A DNA stretch of 64,000 nucleotides, taken from Whitmania pigra. Taxonomy: Eukaryota > Annelida > Clitellata > Hirudinida > Haemopidae. Made by a program: the position numbers and the translations under genes. This document shows, piece after piece, positions 27,678 through 35,757 of the stretch. The DNA lies in the NCBI GenBank assembly GCA_021613335.1, contig JAJTWR010000431.1:2232001-2296000 (forward strand), in the 5' to 3' direction. Below the pieces are notes generated by a model. That model saw nothing but the letters and a program-made list of their open reading frames with translations. It was not told the origin of the DNA and made no database searches. Every line of letters begins with the position of its first letter. Within the stretch, counting starts at the first letter, position 1.

Positions 27678-27680
27678 CAA

Positions 27681-28046
27681 ATGGCTATATATCGTGAACG
27701 GATAGAGCAGGCGATTAAACCACTCCTCGAAAGAGGATTCAAGGTGATTTATCTGCTAGAAATGCCTGAAAACTTTGGAGATACAAGGTTGATTTTGAAA
27801 CTCCGAAATATTAAGCTGCGTATTACTTGTGACCGAGGGGAATATTTTTTTGAGATTGCGGATTCGCAGTTTGAAGACAGATGGTATAGTTTGAATGAAA
27901 TCCTCAATATGGTAGGTCTCAAAAGTATTGATGAACCATGGAATTCTGCAGGCTTGGCCGTTGATGAATTCATCAAACATGAAGATTTGGTCTTGAGTCG
28001 ACTTATGGATTCTAAGTTTAAGTCAAAACTCATCGATCGAGAATGA
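27681..28046 (+). CDS. Probable immunity protein for the 27332 toxin tip
   Basis: A 121-residue cytoplasmic protein with no named domain (IEQAIKPLLERGFKVIYLLE, then LRITCDRGEYFFEIADSQ). Its immediate position after a CDI/Rhs-like tip, its small size and its low G+C are those of a cognate immunity gene. The frame is intact although the toxin is broken, consistent with selection to keep immunity. An IS66 remnant starts 3 bp after its stop. Function inferred from position only. Confidence 0.5.
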   Translation: MAIYRERIEQAIKPLLERGFKVIYLLEMPENFGDTRLILKLRNIKLRITCDRGEYFFEIADSQFEDRWYSLNEILNMVGLKSIDEPWNSAGLAVDEFIKHEDLVLSRLMDSKFKSKLIDRE

Positions 28047-28049
28047 GGA

Positions 28050-28683
28050 GTGACCGTTCAGCGACACCGGTATGAAGATTGCTTTCCGATGGAGTCGATG
28101 GGCGCTCACTGCATGCTTGGCAGATGGCTTTGGAGCGACGCGGTAAAGGCAGGTCAGTCAGTTTAGCTGCACCGAGGATGGTGGAGATAATTCCCGCGGC
28201 GTCGACTTCCAAGTCCGCCCGGTACGTACTTCGAATCGGCGAAGTCGAACTCGACGTCGGAGCAGATTTTGATGAGGCATCATTGCGACGCCTCATTGGG
28301 GTACGGAAGTCGTGCTGAGCCTCGCGCCGACGGTGCGAGTATTTGTGGCGGTCGAACCACTCGACATGAGGGGAAGCTTCGACGCATTGGCGGGTGCTGT
28401 GCGACGACTGGGACTCGACCCGGTGAACGGACATCTCTACCTCTTCCTGAACAAACGTCGCCGAATCGCCAAGGCACTTTGGTTTGACGGGACGGGATGG
28501 TGCGTCTTGGCGAAGCGACTTGAGGCGGGGAGTTTCCAACTTCCAGAATTTTTCGACGGTGACTCCCGAGTCGAGGTCGAACACATCGCCCAGCTGAACG
28601 AGCGGGTGACGGAACCCCTAGCTGTCACGCAACGAAAGCAGCGAAGGCCCGTGCCGCCGAGGCCGCCCGAGCCTCCACCTGTG
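28050..28683 (+). mobile_element. Internally deleted IS66 remnant (tnpA'-tnpB-tnpC')
   Basis: Starts with a terminal-repeat-like sequence (GTGACCGTTCAGCGACACCGG), closest to the 29477 end of the intact IS66. It jumps straight into the middle of tnpA (DGRSLHAWQMALERRGKGRS onward to 28318). A nearly identical tnpB start (28312) follows. After about 90 codons tnpB is joined in frame to a piece of tnpC (the AQLNERV...QRK.R.PVPP region), and similarity ends at about 28683. Two deletions are thus visible. The high similarity to the intact copy shows this is a recent derivative. Toxin-tip sequence follows within a few bases. Confidence 0.75.
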
Positions 28684-28844
28684 AGGGTCGCGGGCTTCCC
28701 GCGTCGGTTGTAGAGAACGCAATTCAAAATGGTTCGAAGAGTGTAGGGAATAAAGCTGGCACACTTCAATATGTTTACGATAATGTCCGGATTATCACGA
28801 ATGATTCTGGTAGCGTTATTACTGCAATGCATAGAGGCAACTGA
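28684..28844 (+). pseudogene. Polymorphic-toxin C-terminal tip remnant fused to IS66 sequence
   Basis: In the frame ending TGA at 28842-28844 the sequence reads SVVENAIQNGSKSVGNKAGT and ends VITAMHRGN. The 'SVVENAI..G....GN..GT..Y......V.N..G.VITV' pattern is common at the ends of Rhs/CDI toxins. No start codon, delivery domain or full catalytic domain remains. Its stop overlaps the ATG of the next gene (ATGA-type overlap), the usual toxin-immunity arrangement. Confidence 0.55.
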
Positions 28845-29284
28845 TGAATGAATTAACGATAAAGGGTGAGCTTGGAAGAAAGCTGAAAATCACCGTGCAA
28901 GGTTATGAGAGGGAGGCCGCTAGTAATATACCGGATGCAAATTGGTTGCTATGCTCGGTTGATGTGAAACAGGGGTCGTTCCGTGGAGAATTGAACGCAT
29001 CCTTTGTGACTTCTGATTTCTTACAACTTCTAACCGAGCTAGAAAGAGTTAATAGCGGTTCGGCCACCCTCGCGTCGTTTACTACCATCGAAGAAGCTCT
29101 CACATTCCAGATAGAAGTCGATCGGGCAGGTCGAGGTGTCGTTACTGGAATCTTATGCGAAGACCAAGCAATTGGTTCAAAATTGAGTTTCGCGTTCGAA
29201 ACTGACCTTTCGTTTTTGGCAAATAGCATATTAGAATTAAAACGGATCGTGGAATCATTTCCGGAGGTTACGGTCACAAAATAG
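28844..29284 (+). CDS. Probable immunity protein for the 28684 toxin tip
   Basis: A 146-residue soluble protein (DANWLLCSVDVKQGSFRG, LLTELERV, FTTIEEALTFQIEVDRAGRG, LSFAFETDLSFLANSI). The layout, with an N-terminal 'D.NWL.v.v.v..G.f' block, a middle 'L..L' helix and a final 'f.....L......L..i' helix, recalls the WapI/DUF-type immunity proteins of polymorphic toxins, but I assign it only tentatively. The start overlaps a toxin-tip stop. Frame intact. Confidence 0.5.
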   Translation: MNELTIKGELGRKLKITVQGYEREAASNIPDANWLLCSVDVKQGSFRGELNASFVTSDFLQLLTELERVNSGSATLASFTTIEEALTFQIEVDRAGRGVVTGILCEDQAIGSKLSFAFETDLSFLANSILELKRIVESFPEVTVTK

Positions 29285-29327
29285 GGAAATGTGGAGGAAG
29301 AGTTGGTCCAGCTCTACCGATAATATC

Positions 29328-29476
29328 TGTACTTGCCCCGATTTGGTGGACAGTCCCGATAAGAGGGATAATTCCATGATGGAACCTAGAAAACGAAGAA
29401 GATTTACACCGGAGTTCAAGGTGGAGTCTGTGCGCCTGGTACTCGAGGAAAAGCGGTCAGTATCGTCCGTCGCAAA
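29328..29476 (+). mobile_element. IS3-family left end and first part of orfA (copy 2), split by IS66
   Basis: Starts with TGTACTTGCCCCGATTTGG, the left terminal repeat type of this IS3 group. An ATG at 29376 opens an OrfA start (PRKRRRFTPEFKVESVRLVL), a helix-turn-helix DNA-binding region. The frame stops being OrfA at GTCGCAAA (29469-29476), where IS66 is inserted. The rest of OrfA resumes at 31904. Confidence 0.8.
29469..29476. repeat. 8-bp target-site duplication GTCGCAAA (left)
   Basis: GTCGCAAA flanks the intact IS66 on this side and recurs at 31896-31903 on the other. IS66 elements make 8-bp duplications, so this marks a genuine transposition. Confidence 0.85.
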
Positions 29477-29544
29477 GTGACCGATCAGCGACACCGGGAT
29501 GAAGTCCGTTCTCTGCTGTGATTTACTGAGGAAGAGCGGCAGAT

Positions 29545-31104
29545 TCAGGCGAGGGTTTGCTTGAAGGACGCCGGAGTCATTTCCGCGATGGAGAGGTCGA
29601 AGACTTCACGGTGGGTTCCGAGTCGTTCAAAAGCCCAAGTGAGATACGCCTGTACAGGTACTCCAAGGCTGCGACAGGTGGCGATGATGCCAAGGAGTAC
29701 GCAGGCCCGGTGAGCTCCCTCGGTGCTCCCGGCAAAGAGCATGTTTAGGCGTAGCTTGGCGACATTCTGGAATTCGCGCTCGGTCGCGGAGTTGTCAATC
29801 GGGACGTTGGCGTCGTCGATAAAGCGGAAGAGTGCCTGTTTGTGCCGTTGATAATAGCCGACGGCAGCCATGAGTGGCTCGGATGGAAGTAGCGTCGGAG
29901 CGACGGCATCGCACCACCGCTCCAGTTGTTCTGCAAGTGGACGGATGAATTGTTGGCGATGAGCGACGAGGTCGTTGTCGACGAGCTTAAATTCCTGCGC
30001 ACGATTTTCTTCTGCATACATAGCAGCGACAAATGCGCCTGCTTCCGCTGCTAGGACTGGTTGAGTTTCCTCAGCGTCGCGAAACTTTCTTCGCCCGTGG
30101 GCATTGCACCCAGCCTCGAGGACATGGCCCGTTTCGTAGGCCGCATTGAGACGGTGTTCCGCGTCTGCGGTGAGAGTGCCGCGGAATCGCGAGAGTTTGC
30201 TGACCAGTTGCTCGCTACCTTTGTCAGGCTCGTATTGGAAGACAGCGCAGCGTGTGTTTCGGTAGAGCTCAATGTAGCCGTTGTGCGCGTTGGGCAGCCC
30301 AGGCACAAGGACTTTGAGGCCCGTTCCGTCGGTCGCCATCCACGGTGAGGCAAGCAGCCTCTGCCAATGGAGATTGTCGATGGGCGAGAGCAAATCCGCC
30401 GCGCGCTCAATAAAAGAGACGAGGCTGCCCATCGCCAAAGAGATTCCGCGCTCTTTCAAGTCGCGGCGAATGCGGTCAAGGGGCGTCAGCATCGAGAATT
30501 TCGAAGACACGAGCCAAGCAAGCCATTCGCAAGTCACCTTCGAGCGCTCGTACGGTGCCGGTAGCGAGCGCGGCGTCGTGCGACCTCCGCAGGTGCGGCA
30601 TCGGCAGGTGGCGCGCCGTACCACGCGGCGACGCTGGTGCTCCTTCACCACATGCAGTTTCTCCTCTACAATTTCGTCGGCCGCTTCAATCGCAGCACTA
30701 CCGCAGTGGACACATTTCTCGGGCTTGAAGGAGTGTTCCTCGGCAGTCAGGTGCGCCGGAATTCCGTTGCGCCCTGTGGGTCGCTGACGGCCCTTCTCCA
30801 GTTTCACCTTCGTCGGCAGCTCTGGGGGCTTCGGCCGCGAATCAAAGTTCTCCTTCGCCTCACCTTCCTCCACCGACGGTTGTTCGGGCGGCTTCGGCGG
30901 CACGGGCTTGCGATGTTTCCGTTGGGCGATGGCGAGGAGTTCTGCCACGCGCTCGTTCAGCTGGGCGATGGAGACGTTCTGCTCGACAATCCGCTCATTC
31001 AGTTGCGAAATGCTACCTATCAGCTCTACGTTCTTGCCAATCACTACCGCCAATTGCTGCCGAAGCTGGGCGTTTTCGGCTTTCAGTATGGCAAGGTGGC
31101 TCAC
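29545..31104 (-). CDS. tnpC: IS66 transposase TnpC
   Basis: The 519-residue DDE transposase of IS66. The N-terminus is a coiled-coil (leucine zipper-like) segment with QLNERV repeats. A Cys zinc-binding motif (CVHCGS, CRCRTCGG) and the DDE domain follow: WMATDGTGLKVL (first Asp), GTLTADAEHRL (second Asp) and DNSATEREFQN (Glu). The C-terminal IS66 tail (AYLTWAFERL) is intact. Full length, so likely active. It sits last in the tnpABC operon, 13 bp after tnpB. Confidence 0.93.
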   Translation of the reverse strand: MSHLAILKAENAQLRQQLAVVIGKNVELIGSISQLNERIVEQNVSIAQLNERVAELLAIAQRKHRKPVPPKPPEQPSVEEGEAKENFDSRPKPPELPTKVKLEKGRQRPTGRNGIPAHLTAEEHSFKPEKCVHCGSAAIEAADEIVEEKLHVVKEHQRRRVVRRATCRCRTCGGRTTPRSLPAPYERSKVTCEWLAWLVSSKFSMLTPLDRIRRDLKERGISLAMGSLVSFIERAADLLSPIDNLHWQRLLASPWMATDGTGLKVLVPGLPNAHNGYIELYRNTRCAVFQYEPDKGSEQLVSKLSRFRGTLTADAEHRLNAAYETGHVLEAGCNAHGRRKFRDAEETQPVLAAEAGAFVAAMYAEENRAQEFKLVDNDLVAHRQQFIRPLAEQLERWCDAVAPTLLPSEPLMAAVGYYQRHKQALFRFIDDANVPIDNSATEREFQNVAKLRLNMLFAGSTEGAHRACVLLGIIATCRSLGVPVQAYLTWAFERLGTHREVFDLSIAEMTPASFKQTLA

Positions 31105-31117
31105 GAAACTTAAAAGA

Positions 31118-31498
31118 TCACGCCACGCTACTCATGTCGATCGTCTTCTTCAAAAATGCTCGCCGATACCACCCACGGCGAGCCGCGGTGAAGTCGATAC
31201 CGGCCAGGAGCGCTGTGAAAATTGTCCCGTCGACCTCGACCCGAGATGCACTGTCCGAAAATTCTGGAATCTGGAAGCTCCCCGCTTCAAGCCGTTTTGC
31301 CAGGACACACCATCCCGTCCCGTCAAACCACAGAGCCTTGGCGATTCGGCGACGTTTGTTCAGGAAGAGGTAGAGATGTCCGTTCACCGGGTCGAGTCCC
31401 AGTCGTCGCACAGCACCCGCCAATGCGTCGAAGCTTCCCCTCATGTCGAGTGGTTCGACCGCCACAAATACTCGCACCGTCGGCGCGAGACTCAGCAC
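31118..31498 (-). CDS. tnpB: IS66 accessory protein TnpB
   Basis: IS66 Orf2 family protein, about 126 residues, required for IS66 transposition. The family core is FVAVEPLDMRGSFDALAGAV, then GHLYLFLNKRRRIAKALWFDG and GWCVLAKRLEAGSF. The last about 40 residues (after SRVEV) extend beyond the usual core. It overlaps the tnpA end by 7 bp, so translational coupling is likely. A near-identical, truncated copy lies at 28312. Confidence 0.92.
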   Translation of the reverse strand: MLSLAPTVRVFVAVEPLDMRGSFDALAGAVRRLGLDPVNGHLYLFLNKRRRIAKALWFDGTGWCVLAKRLEAGSFQIPEFSDSASRVEVDGTIFTALLAGIDFTAARRGWYRRAFLKKTIDMSSVA

Positions 31499-31818
31499 GA
31501 CTTCAGCAGCCCAACGAGGCGTCGCAATGATGCCTCATCAAAATCTGCTCCGACGTCGAGTTCGACTTCGCTGATTCGAAGTACGTACCGCGCGGACTTC
31601 GAAGTCGACGCCGCGGGAATTATCTCCACCATCCTCGGTGCAACTAAACTGACTGACCTGCCTTTACCGCGTCGCTCCAAAGCCATCTGCCAAGCATGCA
31701 GTGAGCGCCCATCGACTCCATGTGCCCGTGCCCATTGCGAAACTGTTGTGTGGGCACCTTTTACCCCTTGCAGGCACCTCTGGGCGTCCTGCTCATTGAT
31801 GATTTTCCGACCGGCCAT
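31492..31818 (-). CDS. tnpA: IS66 accessory protein TnpA
   Basis: IS66 Orf1 (TnpA), 108 residues, with a helix-turn-helix-like N-terminus (MAGRKIINEQDAQRCL, then ARAHGVDGRSLHAWQMALER). It presumably binds the element's ends or helps TnpC. GGAGG lies about 6-10 bases before the ATG at 31818. It is first of the tnpABC operon. Two partial relatives exist at 24651 and 28079. Confidence 0.9.
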   Translation of the reverse strand: MAGRKIINEQDAQRCLQGVKGAHTTVSQWARAHGVDGRSLHAWQMALERRGKGRSVSLVAPRMVEIIPAASTSKSARYVLRISEVELDVGADFDEASLRRLVGLLKSC

Positions 31819-31895
31819 TTCTGGACCTCCTCCCGAAATGGCTCAGCTTGCTCTACTTTATCGGCCTCGACCTCCCGGTGTCGCTGATGGCTCAC

Positions 31896-31903
31896 GTCGC
31901 AAA
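31896..31903. repeat. 8-bp target-site duplication GTCGCAAA (right)
   Basis: Second copy of the IS66 target duplication; see 29469-29476. Beyond it the IS3 orfA codons for DLGLWESVL resume in frame with GTC GCA AAG. Confidence 0.85.
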
Positions 31904-32047
31904 GGACCTTGGGCTGTGGGAGTCGGTCCTGACGAGATGGGTGCAGCAGGGCGAAGGTTGATAGCGGTCACGGTCCAGCTGGTGCGCTGACGACTTAAGA
32001 GCGCGAGTAATTGGGACGGCTGCGGCGGGACATTCAAGTGCTCCGAA
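31904..32047 (+). mobile_element. Second part of the split IS3 orfA, degenerate
   Basis: Directly after the IS66 duplication the frame reads DLGLWESVLTRWVQQ, continuing OrfA. It then meets TGA at about 31959. Farther on, recognisable OrfA residues (GPAGALTT, LGRLRRDIQVLRME) appear with more in-frame stops, ending near 32047. So the IS3 copy was already decayed, or decayed after IS66 insertion. No orfB follows on this side. Confidence 0.7.
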
Positions 32048-32438
32048 TGGAGTGCCCATTCCGACCATCGTGATCGCCTGTCCCCGGGCTAGAGGGCGAA
32101 GTCCTGGAACATCGTCGGCGCGTATGCGAGGCTGCTCGTCAACGCCATCCTGAGCGCTGGAGTAAGGGCATCCGAGATTGGTCTGCAAGGGGACCAGTGA
32201 GTCTCGGAAAAGGCTTCGCGAGAGGTAGTTTGATTTAGCTGCCTAAACGCTACACGCGACGTCTATCTTGACACTCACCGTAGCACAAACGGCGGTGCGA
32301 CCTCCTGCGCCGGTCCCTCAATTAAACCGCAAACACTGTTAACTAATTTTGCAAGCTCTACCCCATCTCTCATTTCAAAAATAGCCTAAAGGCGCTTGAG
32401 GTAGTGATAAAAATCAACATTGTCCTTATAATGAACTT
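32048..32438. other. 391-bp interval without a recognisable gene
   Basis: The first half is G+C-rich and may be further IS debris. The second half (after about 32320) becomes A+T-rich like the MFS remnant that follows. I found no convincing gene, repeat or RNA. Confidence 0.4.
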
Positions 32439-33430
32439 TTATAGCAGTCGCCGGTAGTTCGAGTTGCTACGATTGTGATGCAACGTAAGCAGAAAACCAA
32501 CTACCGACAATGCCACAAATATATTCGTGGAAACTATGAAATTATTGCTTGGCGAAAATGGTAGTCCTGAAACAACCATCGTGCCAATGGCGGCGAAGGA
32601 GTATTGAATGCAGGTCAGTAGTCCTAGCCCGTAAGAACCTTTTTCATGAAAGTGGTTGGTGACTATTACTTGCGATGGGGGATTAATTAAGGCTGTTGCT
32701 AGTCTTAATAAACAGGTTCCGATGGTCGTCAGCACAACGGCTACCATGGTGTTGTGCGTGAGTAGTTCAGCAAGAATAAACATACAGCCTACGATTGAAA
32801 CGAAAATTCCTCTCCCAATGATGCGAGTTGGGAGTACGTTCTTTGCATTAAAAATGCTCATCAAGCGGTTGCCAATCAGGTAAGAAATGGCGATGAGAAT
32901 GAACACATAGGAATAGCTCGTTTCCGCTATTCCATATTGAGTAATATAGATGTAGCTAGAAATACTGATGAATGCATAAAATGCCGCAAACGCAGAGCCG
33001 ACAATAAGCGCTTGCCCACGGAAAAAGTTATCTTTCAACACTTCGCCATAACTTCCAAAATGCTTTTTGAGGCTAAATGAGGCTCTGAGCTGCGCTTGCT
33101 TGTGGTTTGTTTCTTTGATGGTCACCCAAGACCATACCAATAGGGCCGATTCCAGTATTGCGATTGCCCAAAAACAACTTCGCCAGCTCGATAGCTTGAT
33201 GAGCCATGCACCTACCACCGGCGCCAATATTGGAGAAAGCACTAGGCCCACCACGAGTAATCCAGTGGCATGAATCTGCGACTTTTTATCCATCGTATCC
33301 TTGATGATGAGTCGCAGGACGATGTACACAGCCGCACTACCCGAAGAAAAATGTCAGTACAAGCCTGTGTGGTGAACAACAGTAGAACCATGAGTACTAT
33401 GGAGATCTTCCCGTCTTGTGCCGTGTTCAT
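32439..33430 (-). pseudogene. Bcr/CflA-type MFS transporter, internally deleted and frameshifted
   Basis: The main frame (33329 to 32439) encodes transmembrane helices of a Bcr/CflA-like drug exporter (LSPILAPVVGAWLIKLSSWRSCFW is the conserved helix 5 region). The expected N-terminus is in another frame starting at the ATG at 33430 (ISIVLMVLLLFTTQACTDIF). The two meet near 33345 with a frame change. About 90 residues (helices 2-4 and the MFS motif A loop) are absent between them. Hence a deletion pseudogene. Very A+T-rich, unlike the core, so it was probably acquired horizontally. Confidence 0.8.
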
Positions 33431-33596
33431 GTGGCCTCCTTGTACGCCCGGAGCGGCTCCATTCGGTCCGCACGCCCAGGAGCCCGCCCACGTTGGGTGA
33501 GAGCTACTGAAAAACGACTCTCTCCCGCATCTTCAGGTCGAGCCATGAAGCCACCATGACACAAGGGGGGGGGCTACAAGCGGTATAAAAGAAGCA

Positions 33597-34301
33597 CTAG
33601 TGGTTCGCCTTGCGCGGGACGGCCTTCAAAATCGCTCGGCCATCGCGGACCACCACTTTGAATTCGACGCTCACCGCGTTGTGCGTTTTTAAGAGCTGCG
33701 GGAGCTGTTTGCGAATGGTGGAGGAGAGCGCTTCGAGGGTGATTTTCGAAGTGTCTTCGCCGCAGCGCTCCTTCGCCGCGACATAGGAATTGTAGAGCGC
33801 CTGGATTTTGGAGTTCGACGACGCTGGTCGGGAGAGCCGCGGCGCAGTGGCGAACGGGGAGATGGCCGGTGAGATGCTCGGCTGCGGGGGCGGCGCTTCA
33901 TCCCAATCGGTGAGGTCGAGGTCTTCGGCTGGCGGGCGGACCCGCGGGCCCTGCCGTTGGATGCGGGCCACGGAGCGACGGTAGGTGCCAGCTTCGATTT
34001 CGCGCAAGGTGCGCGTCCACAGGTTTTCGTAGGTGACGAGCCGTGCAACGAGGCTCTGCACCCGGAACTTCAGACCCGTCTGCCGAGGGAGCCGCTCTTT
34101 TAATTCGAGGACGCGCTTTTTGAGGAGTTCGTGCTGCCGTGCGGGCGACGTGCGATCAATGCCTAGGAAATACTGCTCGTATTTCGCACGAAGCTCCTCC
34201 AGTTCGTTCTCGAGCGACGCGCAGAGGGCGGTCAGTTGTTCGCTGTCATTCCGTGCTTTCGGATTTTTCGGAGGAATGGAAAGCGCCACAGAAACCGCCA
34301 T
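33597..34301 (-). CDS. Conserved protein with MXAN_5187-type C-terminal domain
   Basis: A 234-residue soluble protein. The N-terminal half is predicted coiled coil (about 20-115, LENELEELRAKYEQYF and RVLELKERL). A Pro-rich linker (about 125-165) precedes a C-terminal domain (IQALYNSYVAAKERCGEDTSKITLEALSSTIRKQLPQLL, then VEFKVVVRDGRAILKAVPR). This C-terminal unit resembles the 'MXAN_5187 C-terminal domain' found in myxobacterial proteins, often beside signalling domains. Function unknown. It supports a Myxococcota affiliation. Ends the core segment next to the island. Confidence 0.65.
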   Translation of the reverse strand: MAVSVALSIPPKNPKARNDSEQLTALCASLENELEELRAKYEQYFLGIDRTSPARQHELLKKRVLELKERLPRQTGLKFRVQSLVARLVTYENLWTRTLREIEAGTYRRSVARIQRQGPRVRPPAEDLDLTDWDEAPPPQPSISPAISPFATAPRLSRPASSNSKIQALYNSYVAAKERCGEDTSKITLEALSSTIRKQLPQLLKTHNAVSVEFKVVVRDGRAILKAVPRKANH

Positions 34302-34306
34302 AGGCT

Positions 34307-35638
34307 TTAGAGAGTCGAGAAATTAAACCCTGCACCGATGCTCCCAAATACGCCGCGCACCAACGCTCCATCGGTCTGGGGGAAGAAAACAGTTCCTACT
34401 GAGCCATGCAAGTACAACGAAGGCAATACTTTCGCTTTGATCGCCGCCGAGCCGTAATAGCGCGGCGTCTGGAGGAGGCCGGTCACGACGCCCCGGAGCT
34501 GAACGTAGAGCCACTGCTTCAGCACGTTCACCTCAATCAACCCCTCGACATCGAGCCGCTGAAAGAAAAAGTATTCGGCGTTGGCCTCGACGCTGAAGAA
34601 TTTGCCGAAAGCGAGCTTCGCCTCTGCATAGAGCGTCCAGGTGTCATCCCAGCGGACGGTGGAGAGGGGGTTCGCGAAGAAGCCATACTGGGAGTATCGG
34701 GCGAGCTCGTAGTCCGGGCCGAAGAAGCCTGGGCGGTAGCCCCCTTTGATTTTTCTGCCTTCGGCCTTGATGGAGAAGTCGAGGAGCTTGGGAAAGAACT
34801 CAAGGCCGAGGCCGACGGCGCCGCCCCAGTCGTTGGTGTCGAGGCGCGTGCCGCCGGAGCCCAAGAGCGTCACGTTGAGCAGCGAAGTCTGAGCGACTTT
34901 GGCCACGAAGTCGATGCCCAAGAGGGTGACCGGCAAGAGCCGCGTCGTCGCATTGCTCGACACGTAATGGAAGGGCATGCCCGCGAGGTTGAAGTCGTGG
35001 ACCGCCTCCACCGACAGGACGTAGCGATCGTTATGCTTGTCGGTCCTGGAAAAGGTGCGCCCGAGGTCCCAGGCGAAGCGGCCACCGAGGAGGCGTCCGG
35101 CGAGGAAGTCGGAGGCAAAGGCTTCGAGTTGGATGGGGCCTAAGCGAAGGCCGGATTGGGCACCAGACGGGAAGTACTGGGCGTTGAAGCGATTCGAATA
35201 GTGGCGGACGAGGTGCCCCTGGCCGAGGGAGTACCGTCGCATAGGCCCCGCTCGCAGGTAGGCCCGGCCGCCCTCGCGCCCGAGCCGAAAGCTCTCCAGA
35301 ATCTGCCCGTAGTCCGACAGCTCATCCCACTGGGCGCCGGGAAAGATTCCCGCGATGCTGCTCGCCTTGTTGTCCGGCGCCGAGTCCCCCACCATGAAGT
35401 TCAGCGGGGCGGCGATGCGAAATTCGAAGAGGTCGCTGACCGTGAGGCCGAGCCTCGGCACTACCGAGATGTAATAGTCGAGCCCATTGGCCCCGTATCC
35501 CGACGGGAACATCAGGAACCCGGCCTCGACTCCGGCTTGGAATTTCACCCCCGATTCCTGCGAATTCGTGGCGATGGGTTCTTTGTCTGGTATTTGGGAA
35601 ATTTGAAGCGAGGCAATAATTGCCCAAGTGGCGATCAT
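34307..35638 (-). CDS. Predicted outer-membrane beta-barrel protein
   Basis: A 443-residue protein with a weak N-terminal signal (WAIIASLQISQI). Alternating hydrophobic/polar strands rich in aromatic girdle residues (YYISVVPRLGLTVSDLFEFRIAAPL, WTLYAEAKLAFGKFFSVEANAEYFFF) and a C-terminal strand ending GAGFNFSTL suggest a beta-barrel. No family named. It lies 5 bp upstream (on the minus strand) of the coiled-coil gene, so the two may be co-transcribed. Confidence 0.6.
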   Translation of the reverse strand: MIATWAIIASLQISQIPDKEPIATNSQESGVKFQAGVEAGFLMFPSGYGANGLDYYISVVPRLGLTVSDLFEFRIAAPLNFMVGDSAPDNKASSIAGIFPGAQWDELSDYGQILESFRLGREGGRAYLRAGPMRRYSLGQGHLVRHYSNRFNAQYFPSGAQSGLRLGPIQLEAFASDFLAGRLLGGRFAWDLGRTFSRTDKHNDRYVLSVEAVHDFNLAGMPFHYVSSNATTRLLPVTLLGIDFVAKVAQTSLLNVTLLGSGGTRLDTNDWGGAVGLGLEFFPKLLDFSIKAEGRKIKGGYRPGFFGPDYELARYSQYGFFANPLSTVRWDDTWTLYAEAKLAFGKFFSVEANAEYFFFQRLDVEGLIEVNVLKQWLYVQLRGVVTGLLQTPRYYGSAAIKAKVLPSLYLHGSVGTVFFPQTDGALVRGVFGSIGAGFNFSTL

Positions 35639-35757
35639 AGGTAGAACTCTATCGTAAAAATGGAGTGAAAATCGCCGATTTCAGGGTAAAATTGCCGTTT
35701 GGTTCAGCGATAAATGAATTAATATGGTAATTGCTGATAGCTACAAAGCTGGAGCTG

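Larger units (their letters stand above)
29477..31895 (-). mobile_element. Complete IS66-family insertion sequence (2419 bp)
   Basis: Bounded by imperfect 23-bp terminal inverted repeats: GTGACCGATCAGCGACACCGGGA at 29477-29499, and the complement of GTGAGCCATCAGCGACACCGGGA at 31873-31895 (two mismatches). It carries tnpA, tnpB and tnpC in the standard order on the minus strand, all uninterrupted. The target GTCGCAAA is duplicated on both sides. Length and organisation are typical of IS66, so it is probably still mobile. Confidence 0.92.

Noticed and set aside
31892..32188. 98-codon minus-strand frame beside IS66
   Set aside because: Crosses the IS66 end and the IS3 orfA tail; it is antisense to the recognised OrfA remnant.
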